From assembly GCA_031472005.1 (NCBI GenBank), contig PZJY01000009.1, forward strand, positions 62,001-126,000: a stretch of 64,000 nt of DNA, written 5' to 3'. Source of the DNA: Tetracladium setigerum (lineage: Eukaryota; Ascomycota; Leotiomycetes; Helotiales). The position numbers and the translations under genes are program-made. Shown here one piece after another: positions 1 through 12,704 of this stretch (its first letter is position 1; every line of letters starts with the position of its first letter). Under the pieces are notes generated by a model. The model was given only the letters and a program-made list of their open reading frames with translations. It was not told the origin of the DNA and searched no databases.

Positions 1-3000
1 AGACGCGGGAAATCGTCAACTGATCAATCCTGACTTGACCTAACCAAGCCAATGCAAGGAACCAAAACGTGCCGGCGGTTGGCTAAAAGGTAGTTGCATT
101 TGCTAGGTTTACTTTTGATTTGGTTTTCTTTATACTGTACGCTTCGATGAAAACAGAAGTTCACTACTCACGCTCAGAGATATCGTCCCCCAGGCGGGTG
201 CGGATCATTCGAGTTTATCCCGCCCAGCCCTCAATCCAACTACTTGTGGGATCTGGGATGTAGATCTTTTGAAACCGTGTGGTGTAAAGTGAGTCATGAA
301 TGAATAATACGGAGCAAACAAAATGCAACAATTTCTAGTGGGTGAAGCTGGAAAGAACGTCATTTGCTAGTTTTACGAGACACGGTGTGAGGGAGGAGGG
401 GAGGGTGAGCGGCTAGCAGGACTCAGTTCAGTCTTCAGGAGAGACTGAATAATTCCTAAGTACCTAATTAATCAGTAAGTATTCTTCTGTGTTATTCGAT
501 GGAATGCAACAAGCAAAATCGAGGCTACAGTTTTACCCGGAAAAAACAGTTGATTGAGTGGATTTCATCAACTCATTCGTGTCTTTTCTTCGAGTTAGAT
601 TTGTTTGTGTTGTCTATCTATCACTATTTCCATCCAAAGATATTGATCAGCACTGTATAATGAATTATGCAAAACGCAATACCCCTTAACCAAGCTTCGG
701 TAATTTCCCCATAAGCGAGCGCGTACTTTGTTTCCACGGCGGTCGTATCCGAATGGATGGATCAGTCCGAGATCCCCTTCAAGGCTCGTACGATCTCCCC
801 AGCCCAGCCTCCAACTTTTCCAAGCCGGATCTCAGTACGGAGTCTGTGGGTTGTTTGTGAGATTGGGTGGTGGTTTCCAGAATTCAAAAGCTGCTGTTTA
901 CAAGCGTGATGACTTGCTTCCAGTTTTCATTTATGTGAGTGGTTCGTTTTATGTCTCTTCGTGTCTTGTTTCTGTTTAGCGTTTGTTGGTGTTGGGTGTT
1001 TTTCTGCTTTCATCACAGTCACATTCGCTAGTCTGCTGTGCGCTAGAACCAAACTGTCGGGTCAGACCTGCACAATTGAAAAAGTGAATAAAAGCCACTT
1101 GAAAAAAAAAAAAAGGATAAATCCAAGGATGAATAACACGTCATTGACTCGATTGATCGGTTGCCACCTTTATTCAGAATATGCAGCATGGTGCAGGAGT
1201 GATGTGATGTGCAAGGAATCATGGGCTACAATACTGGTGAATTAGATGTAATGTGTACTGTATAACTTCTTGTCTTCCCTGATCTATTTACTATTCTCTT
1301 TGGTAATGGATTGAAATTGTATAAATTGGCAGACGAGTGACGGGCAGATGGATAAATGAATCAGAAACTGTAAGATTTCAATCAATGTATAGGGGCTTTC
1401 TACACGAGTCTTCGGAAGTGGCAGCTGCAGCCCGCCCCAAACAAAGGAAAAAGAAAAGAAAAGCCATTACCAGAAGCGAAGAACCGTTTTAAGAAGTGAA
1501 TGAACAGCGGCACAAATCGTGGCAACCCAAAGCGAGTAAAAAACTTGGATCAATTGGGAAAGGCACTCGTCGGGTATGTAAATACAATATTTAATTGATA
1601 GGTATGCCTGCATTTCATCTGAACCGTCAGAAGCGAGTGAGGCATGTATGTTTGTTGGTTGTTGGATCTGTTCTTACGTTTTCAACTGTGCAGCACGGCT
1701 GCTCTCACTCCTCATCTAAACTAACTGGTAGGAGTTGCTCCTGTCTTTGATAATATACGATAATAATGGTGGGGATCAATCAATATTAATGGAATCATAA
1801 CTAATGGAAACAATTACACCGACGGAGAAGGCGTTCCTTTCCGCACCACACCTATCGATCATCTATCAAGATGAGATTTCCAGCTATCTTGCCTTATGTA
1901 CAAGTACCCAACAATTGCACAAAGAAAAGTCATCCAAAACGTACAGTGTTAGTACATACCTGGGCGTAGGTACGTAAACAAAAGGTGTCTAGCAGAGTCC
2001 GGCGCGTGAATCCGTGCATTTGGAATGAAATAAGTCTTTCGTGAATCGTGGCTGACAGGTAGGTTGCTAGGTAAAGACACGACAGAATCATAGTGCAAAG
2101 TCTACTTCCTGCTGCAAGAATAATGCACTGCTATACCTCCTTTCACTATTAAGTTCTCTCACACCGCTCCTATTTCCCCCTTTGACGCCAGAGAAGAGAA
2201 GTGAAGCTAGAAAAGTGATCCAAGTCAGGAAGGGCCGCTTCCAGCCACTAACCAAGTTGCCGGTAACCCACGACTCAGAGGCAAAAAAGCCAAAAAGACT
2301 GATGTGTATTTATCAATAAAGTAAAATTTTGGGTAGGATTTTTCTTGGTTATTGGTTCTTGGTTCCTGTGAATTGGGAAGGGGATGGGTGGTGAGCATTT
2401 TTGTTTGCGATCGGAAAGACGAACTTGACCGCCGTTCATCGCCCCGTACATAAAAATATATTTGTTTCTTGATGAGGAAAGGCTTGCGAAAGGAATAATA
2501 ATGGGATGAGAAGGGGTGGATTGGATTATTGGTATCTCCGGAGGAATTGGGGTTGAAACAAAGAGATGGAGATATGTGGAGGGGTTGGAAGTGGAGAGGA
2601 AGAAGAGGAGGAAGGGAAGGGAAACGCTTGGTGCATCGTGGGATGCACAAAAGACTTTAGCCGGTCATATTTGAATGGAGTTGATTGAATAGCATTATTG
2701 AAAATCTGGGAAGTAGTGATACACACACGCGCGCGCACACAGCACAAACGTACGCCCTTCGTTTCCTGCTCGAGGATGGATGATCCTGCATAACGCAAAT
2801 GATGCTGCCTAGTTGTGATGGTGTGTGAAGCTGTGAAGCTATGGTGAACTTGTGATCGATGCGCGTGCGAGTGCATAATCGTAAGGAGATTAGTTCACGA
2901 GATTTAGTGCACCAGGAAAAATGTTGCAGAAGAGGCGCTTCTTTTACCGCCAATCTGGTTCAGCGCCATGCTCGGCTTCGTCTGGTTGGCTCGAGTCTCG

Positions 3001-3400
3001 AGGGGCAGCGTTGATCATCTCATCATGTGTCTTTTTGGAGGGCCCTTCGGGTGTGCCGTCCTTGGCTGGCTTTGTTTGCATATCTTTGGAACACGCCTGA
3101 TACCAAAATACTAGGTGTCTGTTGGAAGGATTTCTGGAAAGAGCTCAAAGAGGGGATGGATGTCCTTGTATCAATATCAGAAATGTTGAGATGACCTTTG
3201 ATCACCGGCGCTTCAGACATTCATTGTACTGTATATATCTTATTCCATCATTTCCAATTCCAACAGGTCGTTCGTGCCGAATATGGTCACCAAACTTGGA
3301 AGCGTTAAGCTGGGTGAGCGGGTAGGGTACGGAGATATAAGTTCCATCGATGGAGGGATGACCCTTGTGGTTGGAAGATATCAAATCAATTGCGTTTCCA
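1..3400. other. Gene-free stretch at left edge
   Basis: Several overlapping open frames of 60-140 codons occur on both strands, most strongly at 2225-2953 on the minus strand. They are low-complexity, lack any recognisable domain and overlap one another in different frames, so none is called. A short purine-rich tract lies at 2560-2625 and an alternating CA/CG run at about 2720-2740. I see no RNA gene or mobile element here. Confidence 0.6.
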
Positions 3401-6300
3401 AGGGTTCGGTGAGTTAAGGTCGTTCAATTTGGGGGTATTCTGCTGCTAGAGATGTAGCTCGGTGGAGCGAGAGAGAGACAGACTGATGTTCCCCATTCTC
3501 GGTATCCGGTTGCCTGTTTAGTCAATTAATAGAGAAAAATAATACTGTGCGACGAAAGGACTCGGGGGACGTAGAGTGATCAATATTTGTGCAAATGTGC
3601 AAATCAACGAGCTCAACCAACAGCTTTGTTACCGCCGCACGTCCATCCAAAAGCAGTCCTTGATGGAGCAAAAGCGTTCATTTCTCCGGGCGGGAGGTGG
3701 CACCAGCACAACTCGGTCCACAGAGATTCACAGACATCACCACCGGAACAAGGACGAGAAAGAAGGGCTCGCAGGTGCTGCAGGGTTGGCTTTGTCTGTT
3801 GCACGCCCGCCCTCGTTCAGTTTCGCGTGGATGTTGGCATGATGGTGCTCAGTGGTACGGTAGTGGTACTGTAGGAGCAGCGATCTGAATAAAAGCTAGC
3901 CCATCCGCTGCCTTGGGTCGAGGGCGTTGCTACTTTCCTTTGCCAGCTCTGATCTGTTATTTTGCTCTATATCTTTCTTGCGTTGGGCTTCCTTGATACA
4001 TTCTTGTACGAGGTACAGTACAGTAACGCATATACACACATCGTTGTTGTTGCTCAGTCGAACGAAGCGAAGCGAAGCGAACAACACATCTGGACTTCGA
4101 AGAAGAATCTAGCGCAGTGTTTTGTTCCTCACAACTCCCAGCACTATCAGGTCTTCGCAGGAGGAGAGAAGGTTTCCACAAGCCTGCATATCCTGCACAT
4201 CAACGCCACTACTCCCACTTTGTAAATTAACTTCCCAGTCTGACTTCCCTCTCAACCCCTCAACCTTCATCCCCAGCGGGTCGGAGGAGGAAAGAGCCGT
4301 TGCTGATTGGCACCAGCACATAGCGTGGAGGCCTCCTGGTCAGATTTCTCTGTCACAAACTATCCTGTCACCCTAGTAGTGAAGGTCAAATAATAGTCAC
4401 TACCCAGGTCAGGTCCGGAGGCGAGGTGACGGCGGTGACAGCAGCCAGCAGAAGCAACAGAAATCAACAAACAACATCCGACAACGAGGATATACAGACC
4501 CGTCTCACGCACTTTTTCGTTTTCTCCGCCGCCAGCACACCCCCTCCCCAGCGATTGGGTTCCGAGAACAAGGGACCGACACCATCACAGCTACTGTAGT
4601 ACCACCTTGACGAGAGCCAACCACCGGTCTTGCCAGCCGCCACACACACCATTTCCTTCTCGACGGCGGGGAACAAAGAGTGCTCTTGGGGAACCGAATC
4701 AGGCACATCTCCGACGCTCTGATACTCTAATACAGGAGGAGCACAGCTGTTGCACTACAGTATATCGCTCCGTAGCGCGTTCATCTCTGTACGTACAAGA
4801 GAGCTCCCCCTGTACTGTAGACCGTGCTGCTGGAAAGAGGAATTCTCACCAGATTCCAAGATCCAAAGGCGCTACTCGTCCCGGTATTGCGCAAAGCAGC
4901 CGCCCTTCTCTCTCACTCCCTCTCGTTCCCTCCGTCCGTCTTTCCCTCAATCAATCGATCGATCCCTCGTCGTGTAAGCTGGCAGACAATAGAATCCAAT
5001 ACTGATTGTCTTCCTTGCGCCAGCCGCAGACCACCATCACCTACAAGCAAACGAAGAAGCTACTGCCAAACCACCCAAGAAGCTGCTTCCCGGCTACACC
5101 CAATTCCTCTGTTGTGTACCCACCGCGAGTCATCCGAATCCTCCACGTTCATCCCGAGTTCCACGACCGACTGGCCGACCTGCGCGACCAGACCAGAGCA
5201 GACCATCAGCCAGCTAGTTCGATCCTCCAACGGAAAAGAACACCAAGGCGACGGCCACGCCCACCACACCCACTACCCACTACCCACCACGAACTCCCCC
5301 TAGCCTTCCACACCAGCGCGCACCCGCTCACTCGCTTGCAATCCTTTCAACCACTGACCGGAATCCCAGCCGTGAGGTCGAACCTAATTGCTTTGCCGCC
5401 CGCCGTCAATACAAATCCAGCGAAGCGTTTGCACTGTCCGTGTCGCATTGTGCCCTTCCGCTGGGACCAGTAGCAGAACCGGCCGAATTTCTACACACAC
5501 GAACCTTGTGCATGCCCTCGGAAGCAACTCGCATACAACATACATACCCATATACCCAAACACCCACGTCAGTAGCTGCTGCGTGCTGCAGTCCCAGAAT
5601 TCAGGGAAGAGGGGTGCCGCCATCCTGCTCAGGCTTCCCGCCGCCGAGAGAGTTAGAGAGAGAGTGTGTGTGTGTGGGAGAGAGAGCTGGCCTGGATCGA
5701 GGTCGAAAGTCAAAAAGGAGAGGAATCTACCGCATCCATCCACATTCTGGAAATATAGAAGAAGCAGACAGGCCCCCGCGCGCGCCCACAGCTCTTCTTT
5801 AGTGTGTGGTGTGCCTGTGTCTGTGTGGATTTTTGGTTTCGTTTCGTTTCCCTTTCCCTGTTCCTCCCTGCCGGCTGCATCAGATCCGTGAAGTAGTTTT
5901 TGGACGGCATATTTCTTGTTTGTGGTGGTGATCATTGTTTGATATTTGCGGTGGCTGGTGTTCCTGTTTTGGGTGCTGTGATTGAACCCGCGAGAGAGAG
6001 AGAAAGAGGACCCTACCCCCCTACCAAGACAATTCTTTTCCTGCAGCGGGCAGCCCCATTTCCAACCCACCATTCCCTACCCTAACTCACTTCCTCCCCT
6101 CCTCCTCGACCAACCACCATCACCACCACCACCTTTCTCACCGACTCCCGAAACAAACCACGCAGCAGCACAACACAACTCAGAAGTGGCCTGTTTACGA
6201 AGCTCGTCTTCCCCACCGAAGAAGGGAATTCTACTCTAGTTAAGAGGCAAAGCAAAGAAAGTCATTTTCAGGACCACCAATTCTTCACCAAATTATTTCG
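3401..6300 (+). promoter_or_regulatory. Upstream region and probable long leader of laeA
   Basis: This 2.9-kb stretch precedes the laeA start and holds no convincing gene. It has many short upstream ATGs, pyrimidine-rich runs (about 4900-4960 and 6080-6140) and a purine run near 5650-5690. The heptamer TACTGTA or its complement TACAGTA occurs at 3867, 4014, 4019, 4592, 4756 and 4813, with one more at 3227. Long open frames around 4607-5473 exist in three frames at once, which fits C-rich composition better than coding. A long, uORF-bearing leader is an inference. No splice or transcription start evidence is available from sequence alone. Confidence 0.4.
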
Positions 6301-7766
6301 ATGGTTGCGGCCATGGCAAACAACGGGTACGTGCTTGCTTCCTTACTTGCTTCTTTTACTGCTTCTTCTCCTCCTCCTCCTCCTCCCAAGACCTCATCCT
6401 GGAGCTTCGACGGGAGCCGACGTGTGGTGAAACGGCGGCGAACCAAAATGCTGGGTTCCGTCCCATCTGCAAGAGAGAAGAGTATGGCTTGCTAACCTTC
6501 TGGTGATTTTAGACTGCCTTCTGCTACCCAGTCTCCGGGCTCTATAAGGATGGCTCCTTACACCGGCTTGGTGCACGAGGAGAATGGGCGGATATACCAC
6601 GGTTTTCAAGCGGGCAAATACATGTTTCCGTGCGACGAGGTAAATCTGGCCGACGACGAAGTGGCAGAAGGAAGCTAATAGGTGTTGCGCGCTTAGGACG
6701 AGAAAGATAGGATGGACATCTACCACAAGCTCTTCTCTGTCGCAAGAAGGGAGAAGCTGCACTCCCCGCACTACACAATCAGGGATGAACATGGAGTCAG
6801 GATCATGGACTTGGGTTGCGGAACAGGAATATGGGCAATTGATATGGCAGAGTGAGTGGAACTTGACAACCATTACTGTGTGGGAGGTGCTGACTCTTTT
6901 GCAAGGACTTACCAGAAGGCAAAAGTCCATGGAATCGACTTGGAGTTTATTCAACCCGCTCTGTGAGTCCAGTTGCCTTCATAACGGTCAAAGCATACTC
7001 ATTTAGTTCAAAGGATTCCGAGAAATTGCGGCTTTGGGCGGCAAGATATCGAAGAAGAATGGACCAATTTGGACAACAATTTCTGGGACCTGATACACAT
7101 GCGAATGCTCAATGGTGCCATCACAAGTTGGCCAGAGACGTACAATCGGATATTCAGGTACGTGAACTCTTTTACGAGAGGCTAAGCAGCTTCTAACCCT
7201 CAGTAGGCATCTAAAACCTGGAACGGGCTGGATGGAGCATGTCGAAATCGATATGGTTCCTAGGTGTGACGATGGCTCTCTACCACCAAATTCACCGCTA
7301 GTGGAATGGAGCAAACTCTTGTTGGAAGCAACTGCCAGGCATGGTAAACCAATTGCCTACAACACGCAAACCCGAGCTATGCTTGAAGAGCAGGGCTTCA
7401 CAGAGATCCAGGAGCAGATTCTCAAGATTCCAGTGAACGCTTGGTCATCTGATGCCCACCAAAAGGAAATTGGACGATGGTATCAGCTTGGTCTAACCCA
7501 AGGATTCGAGGCTCTAACTTTAGGACCGTTCACGCGAATGCTGGGCTGGAAGAAAATAGATGTTGACAGGTTGGTCGCTGAGTGCAAGCGAGAGATCTGC
7601 TTCAAACGGATTCATGCATACTGTAATATGTAAGTCATATACTCTCTTTCTCGTCATATCGCCTCGATGACGTTTTGGAGTCTTTCCTTTTTTTTTCTTT
7701 CCGTTCCGGCTAACCACCGTTCAAATTAGGCACATTTGGATCGCTCGACGCCCAGCTGATAGATGA
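6301..7766 (+). CDS. laeA: LaeA-type SAM-dependent methyltransferase, global regulator of secondary metabolism
   Basis: I model seven exons: 6301-6326, 6513-6639, 6697-6851, 6906-6962, 7014-7157, 7207-7629 and 7730-7766. They join without a frame break into 322 residues. The class I methyltransferase motif I (LGCGTG, about residues 90-95) is intact. It is followed by the LaeA-typical WDLIHMRMLNG block, a GTGWMEHVEID stretch, and the RCDDGSLPPNS and AYCNMHIWIARRP signatures near the C-terminus. LaeA proteins act in the nucleus with velvet proteins (VeA, VelB) and control secondary metabolite clusters and development. The first ATG gives a short variable N-terminus, and a second ATG at 6313 is also possible. 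The intron between exons 4 and 5 uses the AG at 7012-7013 rather than an earlier AG at 7004-7005, because only that choice keeps the frame. No biosynthetic cluster adjoins it. Confidence 0.93.
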
Positions 7767-10700
7767 ATCAATCTCTGCCTGCATCACGCAGATACAACCT
7801 ATTGGCGCTAGCAGATCCAGCTCCTGCACGACATTTAGCCATTTCAACGCTTTCACAACCCCCCATCCTATTTCGGACTCTCACCCACCATCACTCTCGC
7901 GCTTGAAAGCCCAAAATGGGCAGGTCAGGCAGCATCATCCGTCCAGCTTGTGTCGGCAAGTCCGGTAAGGAACACCCATTCAGAAGAGCCCCAAGACCGG
8001 AAAAGGACAATCTAGATTGATATCTACCGCTGGGTGAGATGAGGGATGTCATGCAGGCGAAACCGCAAATAAATCTCTCGATGTAACACCATTATGTTTT
8101 TTTCCCTCCCAAAAAGAGCCGGGGCGTCGGTGTCGTGGTCGCTCTACCGCGAAAAGGACGTATGCGCGCGCATGGAGGGGTTTCGAAATTTCACCATGCA
8201 CCTTTTAGCGCTGCCTGCGTTGCTCGAAAATGGAACCAGTAACCCACCCTTGGACTCCTTGTGCTTTTTGCCTAGGCATCTTTTTTTGGTGGATCCCGAT
8301 CGTTACCACATCATGGCAGATCGAAAGAGGAAGGCGAAGGTACATCAGCATCGGCATCGGTAAAATGACGAATGAAAAAATCCTTGTGGAGTTCTTTTTC
8401 GGCTCCGGGAAATGGGTGGGTGTTCGATGGATTTTGGGATTTGATTTGGGTTGATTTGGTTAGGGTTGGGTAGGACAGGTGGTGCATGGTGGATGGATGG
8501 ATTTGTTGATGATTTCTCAGCTGGAATTTAGGGGACGGTGATTCATTGGATGGGTTTGGGATGGCATGACGAGTGCGAGTGAGAGTGGGAGTGAGGTGAG
8601 GCAGGAGTAAAGAGTCTCACTCGCGCCTTACTCCCTAACTCGGCCAGTTGTCCTTGTTTGTTGCCCGGCGGGGTGCAAGACCGCTCCCGAGATTCTTCAT
8701 CCGATCAGATCAGATCGTCTTTAGCGCCCTTCTGTCGCTCTCTGGACGGAATTTAAATAACACGGAGAATCTTGGTACATTTCGAATGAGGGCAACAATT
8801 ACCGACCAAAAAATACGACCGCTCAACTCTCCTCTGTCCCATCACCGGCGGAGAAATCGTCTTTCAAGCACAAACAAAAAGGACAAACCTCGGAAGAAGC
8901 CACTCCATTTTCTTTTCCCTTCCTCCTCTTCCTCCGACTCCGGCCCAACAAAAGAGATGGTCTCGACTTCTACCTGTCTACCTATTTACCCAATCCTTGT
9001 GTATCAATTATCTCCTTTTTTAATCGTTCTCTTTTTCATCACAAGCAGATCCTTTTTTTTATTTATTGTAATAGTATACCCTCAAATATATGGAAATGGA
9101 AATGGAAATTTTGCATGCATGAGCGGACGGATGGATGGATAGGTGGATGGATGGCATGGCATGGCATACCCCAGGGTTTTAGTTTGGAAAAAAAAGGGAA
9201 GGGGCAAAATTGAAAGATAGTTGAAATGAGAGAGATGATCAATTGCAGATGTGAATATGGAAATTGTGAAAGGTGGAGGATGTGAATGAAAGGTAGAAGA
9301 TATGGAAAGCGGAAGAGATTGATGCAATACATTCCATGTATGTGTAGCATAATGTAATACCGACAGTATCATATGACTAAATAGCAAAACGAAAGTTAAT
9401 AATAGAATTTGATTTCAGTTTTACTTCTTGTGAACTGCCCCTTGCTATGCTACCCCTGCAGGCGGGAAGCGGGAAGGCGGGAAGAAAGTGGAAACGACGG
9501 GTACTCCCTTTCCCGCCCGCTCGTTCCGGGGTTGATCCCAGCTTTTTTTTTTTCATTATTTCGAATCCTTCCTGACCGAGGAAATTCATGCGTTAGGTTG
9601 TTATTTTTTCTTCTGATAACAAAGGATCAGTTTCTTTGGGTTGGGAAAAGAGAGAAGAAGGGCAAAGCAGGGGTAAACATACCGGGGTTTGAACCCAGGA
9701 AGTGGTTTGAATGCTGTGTGAATCAAACGTGGGTTGTAAGAGATGAGATGACGTTCTGGAAGATGTTTAAAATTGGAATGGAATCTTCATGATAAATTCC
9801 GCCATTATGGGCTTGAGAAGACGAAAGTGATCATTTGGGTAGGATTGTTGCAATGAAGGATAGGCACAATGAGGACGTGGGAGTAGTTTGAGAGGGTGGT
9901 AATAGGAAGGAAAGGTGTTCGTTGTGAACTTGTTGGCAGTTCTGGGGATTCCTTTCTGTCTGGGTGATTGATTGATTGATTGATTGATTCACTGATGGAC
10001 TGGCTAGAAAGGGAATCAAACTTTGCCGGAGACTGGAAATCGGTGGTTAAGAAGTAGGGATTTGATTGAAGTGTTAGGGTTGGATTTGGAATGGATTGGT
10101 CAATGCCAGTCCCTTTTCCGCATAATTGGACGTTAAAGAAAGAATCTAATGTTTGGCGGTTGGCACTAGCACGCACAGCGTATCGACGATTAAATCGTTG
10201 TTGGAAATTCTGCCTCGGGACTTCGGAAGCAAGAGGAGGGAGGGGATGGCGGTACTCGAGTAGGATTATGTTGGTTTTATTTATAATTCGATTCTTCCCA
10301 TGGCCTGTTTCAGGCTCAGAATTTGTCCTCGATCAGCTTCCGCGACGGATGAGAAGGGGCCAGTCAGCCCTAGCCTTGCTGGATGTTGGTTGTTGGATGT
10401 TGGTTTTTGAGCCTTTCAAGGGTTGGTGATTCGGTCGTGATAACAAGGCTGGGGTTTTATTGCACAGTATCTTTCTGCGGTGCGGTTGGTTGAGTGAGGA
10501 CTGTATGGGATATGATTGGACTGGCTGGGGTTCAGTTTGTGGTATGGAATCAGAGTGAGGTATGTCTGGCATGGATATGTCGGCTGTTGGTTCTGCGTAT
10601 TTGGTGTTGGTTTTTTTGTCGGAGCATTTATTTGTTGCGCAATTATTTTGGGCTTGCTACATCCCCGATTGGCTTTCCATTACTAGGGGGTGTTGGCATT

Positions 10701-12704
10701 GGTTGGGAATTAATGTTTTGAAATTTTGTTTGATTTTAGAAGGCAGGTAGGTGTTGGGATTGAGATTGAGGTGAGTATTATGGGCGCTACGAGGGTACTT
10801 CTTGTTTGAAGCAGCACGTGGACTTGACATTAGCTCATTGGGGTGTGCCAGATAAATCTTTTAAGCAGATTTTCATTGGGGTTACACAATCAATTGTGAA
10901 ATGAATGCCATGGTTTGTAGATTTAGATACGTTGTGAAAGTTCACGGTGGGAGGGGTGGCATGGGAGAATCGAATAAACAAGTGAGGAATGAGGTATTTA
11001 GTCATAGAATATATTGGCGATTGTAACTATAGCTCATCAGAGTAAGTCCTACCTTTCTTGAATTTCATTCCGCTAGGAGTGGCTTCTCGACGACCCAAAA
11101 CGAAAATGGAATATCGGGAATCCAGTATCCAAAGATCAAGCAGCTCCGAAGAAGTTGAACTTTCCTTCTGGCTGATAGCGCGCCTTTATTTTCTAACATA
11201 ACGAATAAATTAAGAATTATATAGGCAGTTAAATTGTTATTCAGTAGAATTTCTGTGCAGGTTCATAAGCAGAATTGTGAGATTATCCGCTTCTGGGAAG
11301 AGAAAATCTGAACTTATTCTAGCAAATGTGACAAAGTCTGAAGTGTAGATAATACACCGAAGGTAAACGCGATATCGTTAGGCCATATCTGAAAAGATTC
11401 ATCTTAATTAAAGGGATATTCTATCTTGCTCATACACTGGAAAGTTTTGGGCAACTTTTCAACATTGGAAATATCGCAGGCTGTCGAATACTCATTTCCC
11501 TACAATGAAGCAAAGTTTGCAACGCAAACCCATATACCAGGTTCCCGAAAAGAGGGTTTTAATTTTGATGGCTGTCAAAGATAGGACACGTAGGAATCTT
11601 GACAGACTCATTATCATTGTTTGACGTAATTGAGTCATTTCAAGCAATCAAGTGACTGAACCAGAAATTCTGTCAATATTCTCAAGCTGTAGCATCCGAG
11701 TGCGTTCTAGATAGGGAGATATGGATATATATATATATACACTCAAATGCCACCATCTGTAGTGTTTCTTTTATTAAAAATCCCTTCAATCCCATTATCA
11801 CATTTTTCACATGAATCTTCATCGTTTGAACCGGTCTCGTGGTGTTTAAATATTTGATGTATAATTGATTGAGTATAGGTTTGTTTAGGGGGGAGAGAAA
11901 ATGCGAGGTGAGGTTGAAATTCTGTGTTGTGTCAGCCAGCATAGAATCACACAGAGCTCAAAAATCTTGTAGTGACTAGAAGAGATATAGTATGATGGAT
12001 GGGGAGGGGCGAACAAATTATTCTTTCTGACTTTAGACCGGATTTCGCTTAAAGATATGAATAAGACGAAGTAAATAAACCAGAGGTAGTTCGGCGAATA
12101 CGGACAGGGTAGGATTGGTAAAGTACCTAGATAGGTATTCTTCGAAAGCTATCACCGAGCGTGAACATATAGCCAGCATCTTGAGACTCTCAAGTGGATT
12201 TTCACGAACTCCAAAAGCATTCTGACTGATCTAACCTCAATACGCAAATCCCTCTTTTCGACAAATACACCGAGATTGACAAAGTGATATTTTGAGAGAG
12301 ACTTCCTCACCTGTTGTCTTTGCAATCTACGAAACAGAATGGTAGCAGCTGATATGTGATTTATTATTAGTGGTCCACAATGTGCATATAGCACACGACA
12401 ACGTTTATTTCAATGAAGAAGCGCAAGTGCACGAATTCGAGATATGCTCATGAAAAAATGCCTATATACAAAAGGAAAGGGAGGCGTTTCTAAACTCCAG
12501 AACGCCGCGCGGTGATATGCTTGCTTGCTTGCTGATAGCCGATCGAAAAACAACAGCATTACCTCATCTCACCTCACTACTACCTCTGTCGTCTCACTTG
12601 AGTATTACTCGCACCGCTCGTCTCGCTCATCTCACTCATGAAAAGAAGAGGGAACAAATCCCGAAAAAACAAAGAACAGCGCTCTCTTCGCACATTACAC
12701 ATCA
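7767..12704. other. Gene-free stretch downstream of laeA
   Basis: Nearly 5 kb without a supportable gene. Open frames such as 8648-9142 and 10091-10429 on the plus strand have no recognisable domain and atypical composition. Short direct repeats of GATGGATG type occur at 9125-9160, a TGAT tetramer run at 9964-9988, and an AT dinucleotide run at 11722-11740. The part from about 11000 to 12400 is AT-rich. This could be long untranslated regions plus spacer, or an old decayed insertion. Confidence 0.55.

Noticed and set aside
4607..5473. Long overlapping open frames of 130-159 codons on the plus strand
   Set aside because: Three frames are open together, the sequence is C-rich and Ser/Pro-biased, and no domain or splice pattern supports a gene.
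8648..9142. 164-codon plus-strand frame
   Set aside because: It has mixed low-complexity sequence with no family and lies in a spacer with GGAT repeats.
9684..9715. tRNA T-arm-like palindrome GGGTTTGAACCC
   Set aside because: On the minus strand a T-arm could form, but no D-arm or anticodon arm sits at the right distance and the possible acceptor stem is too far away.
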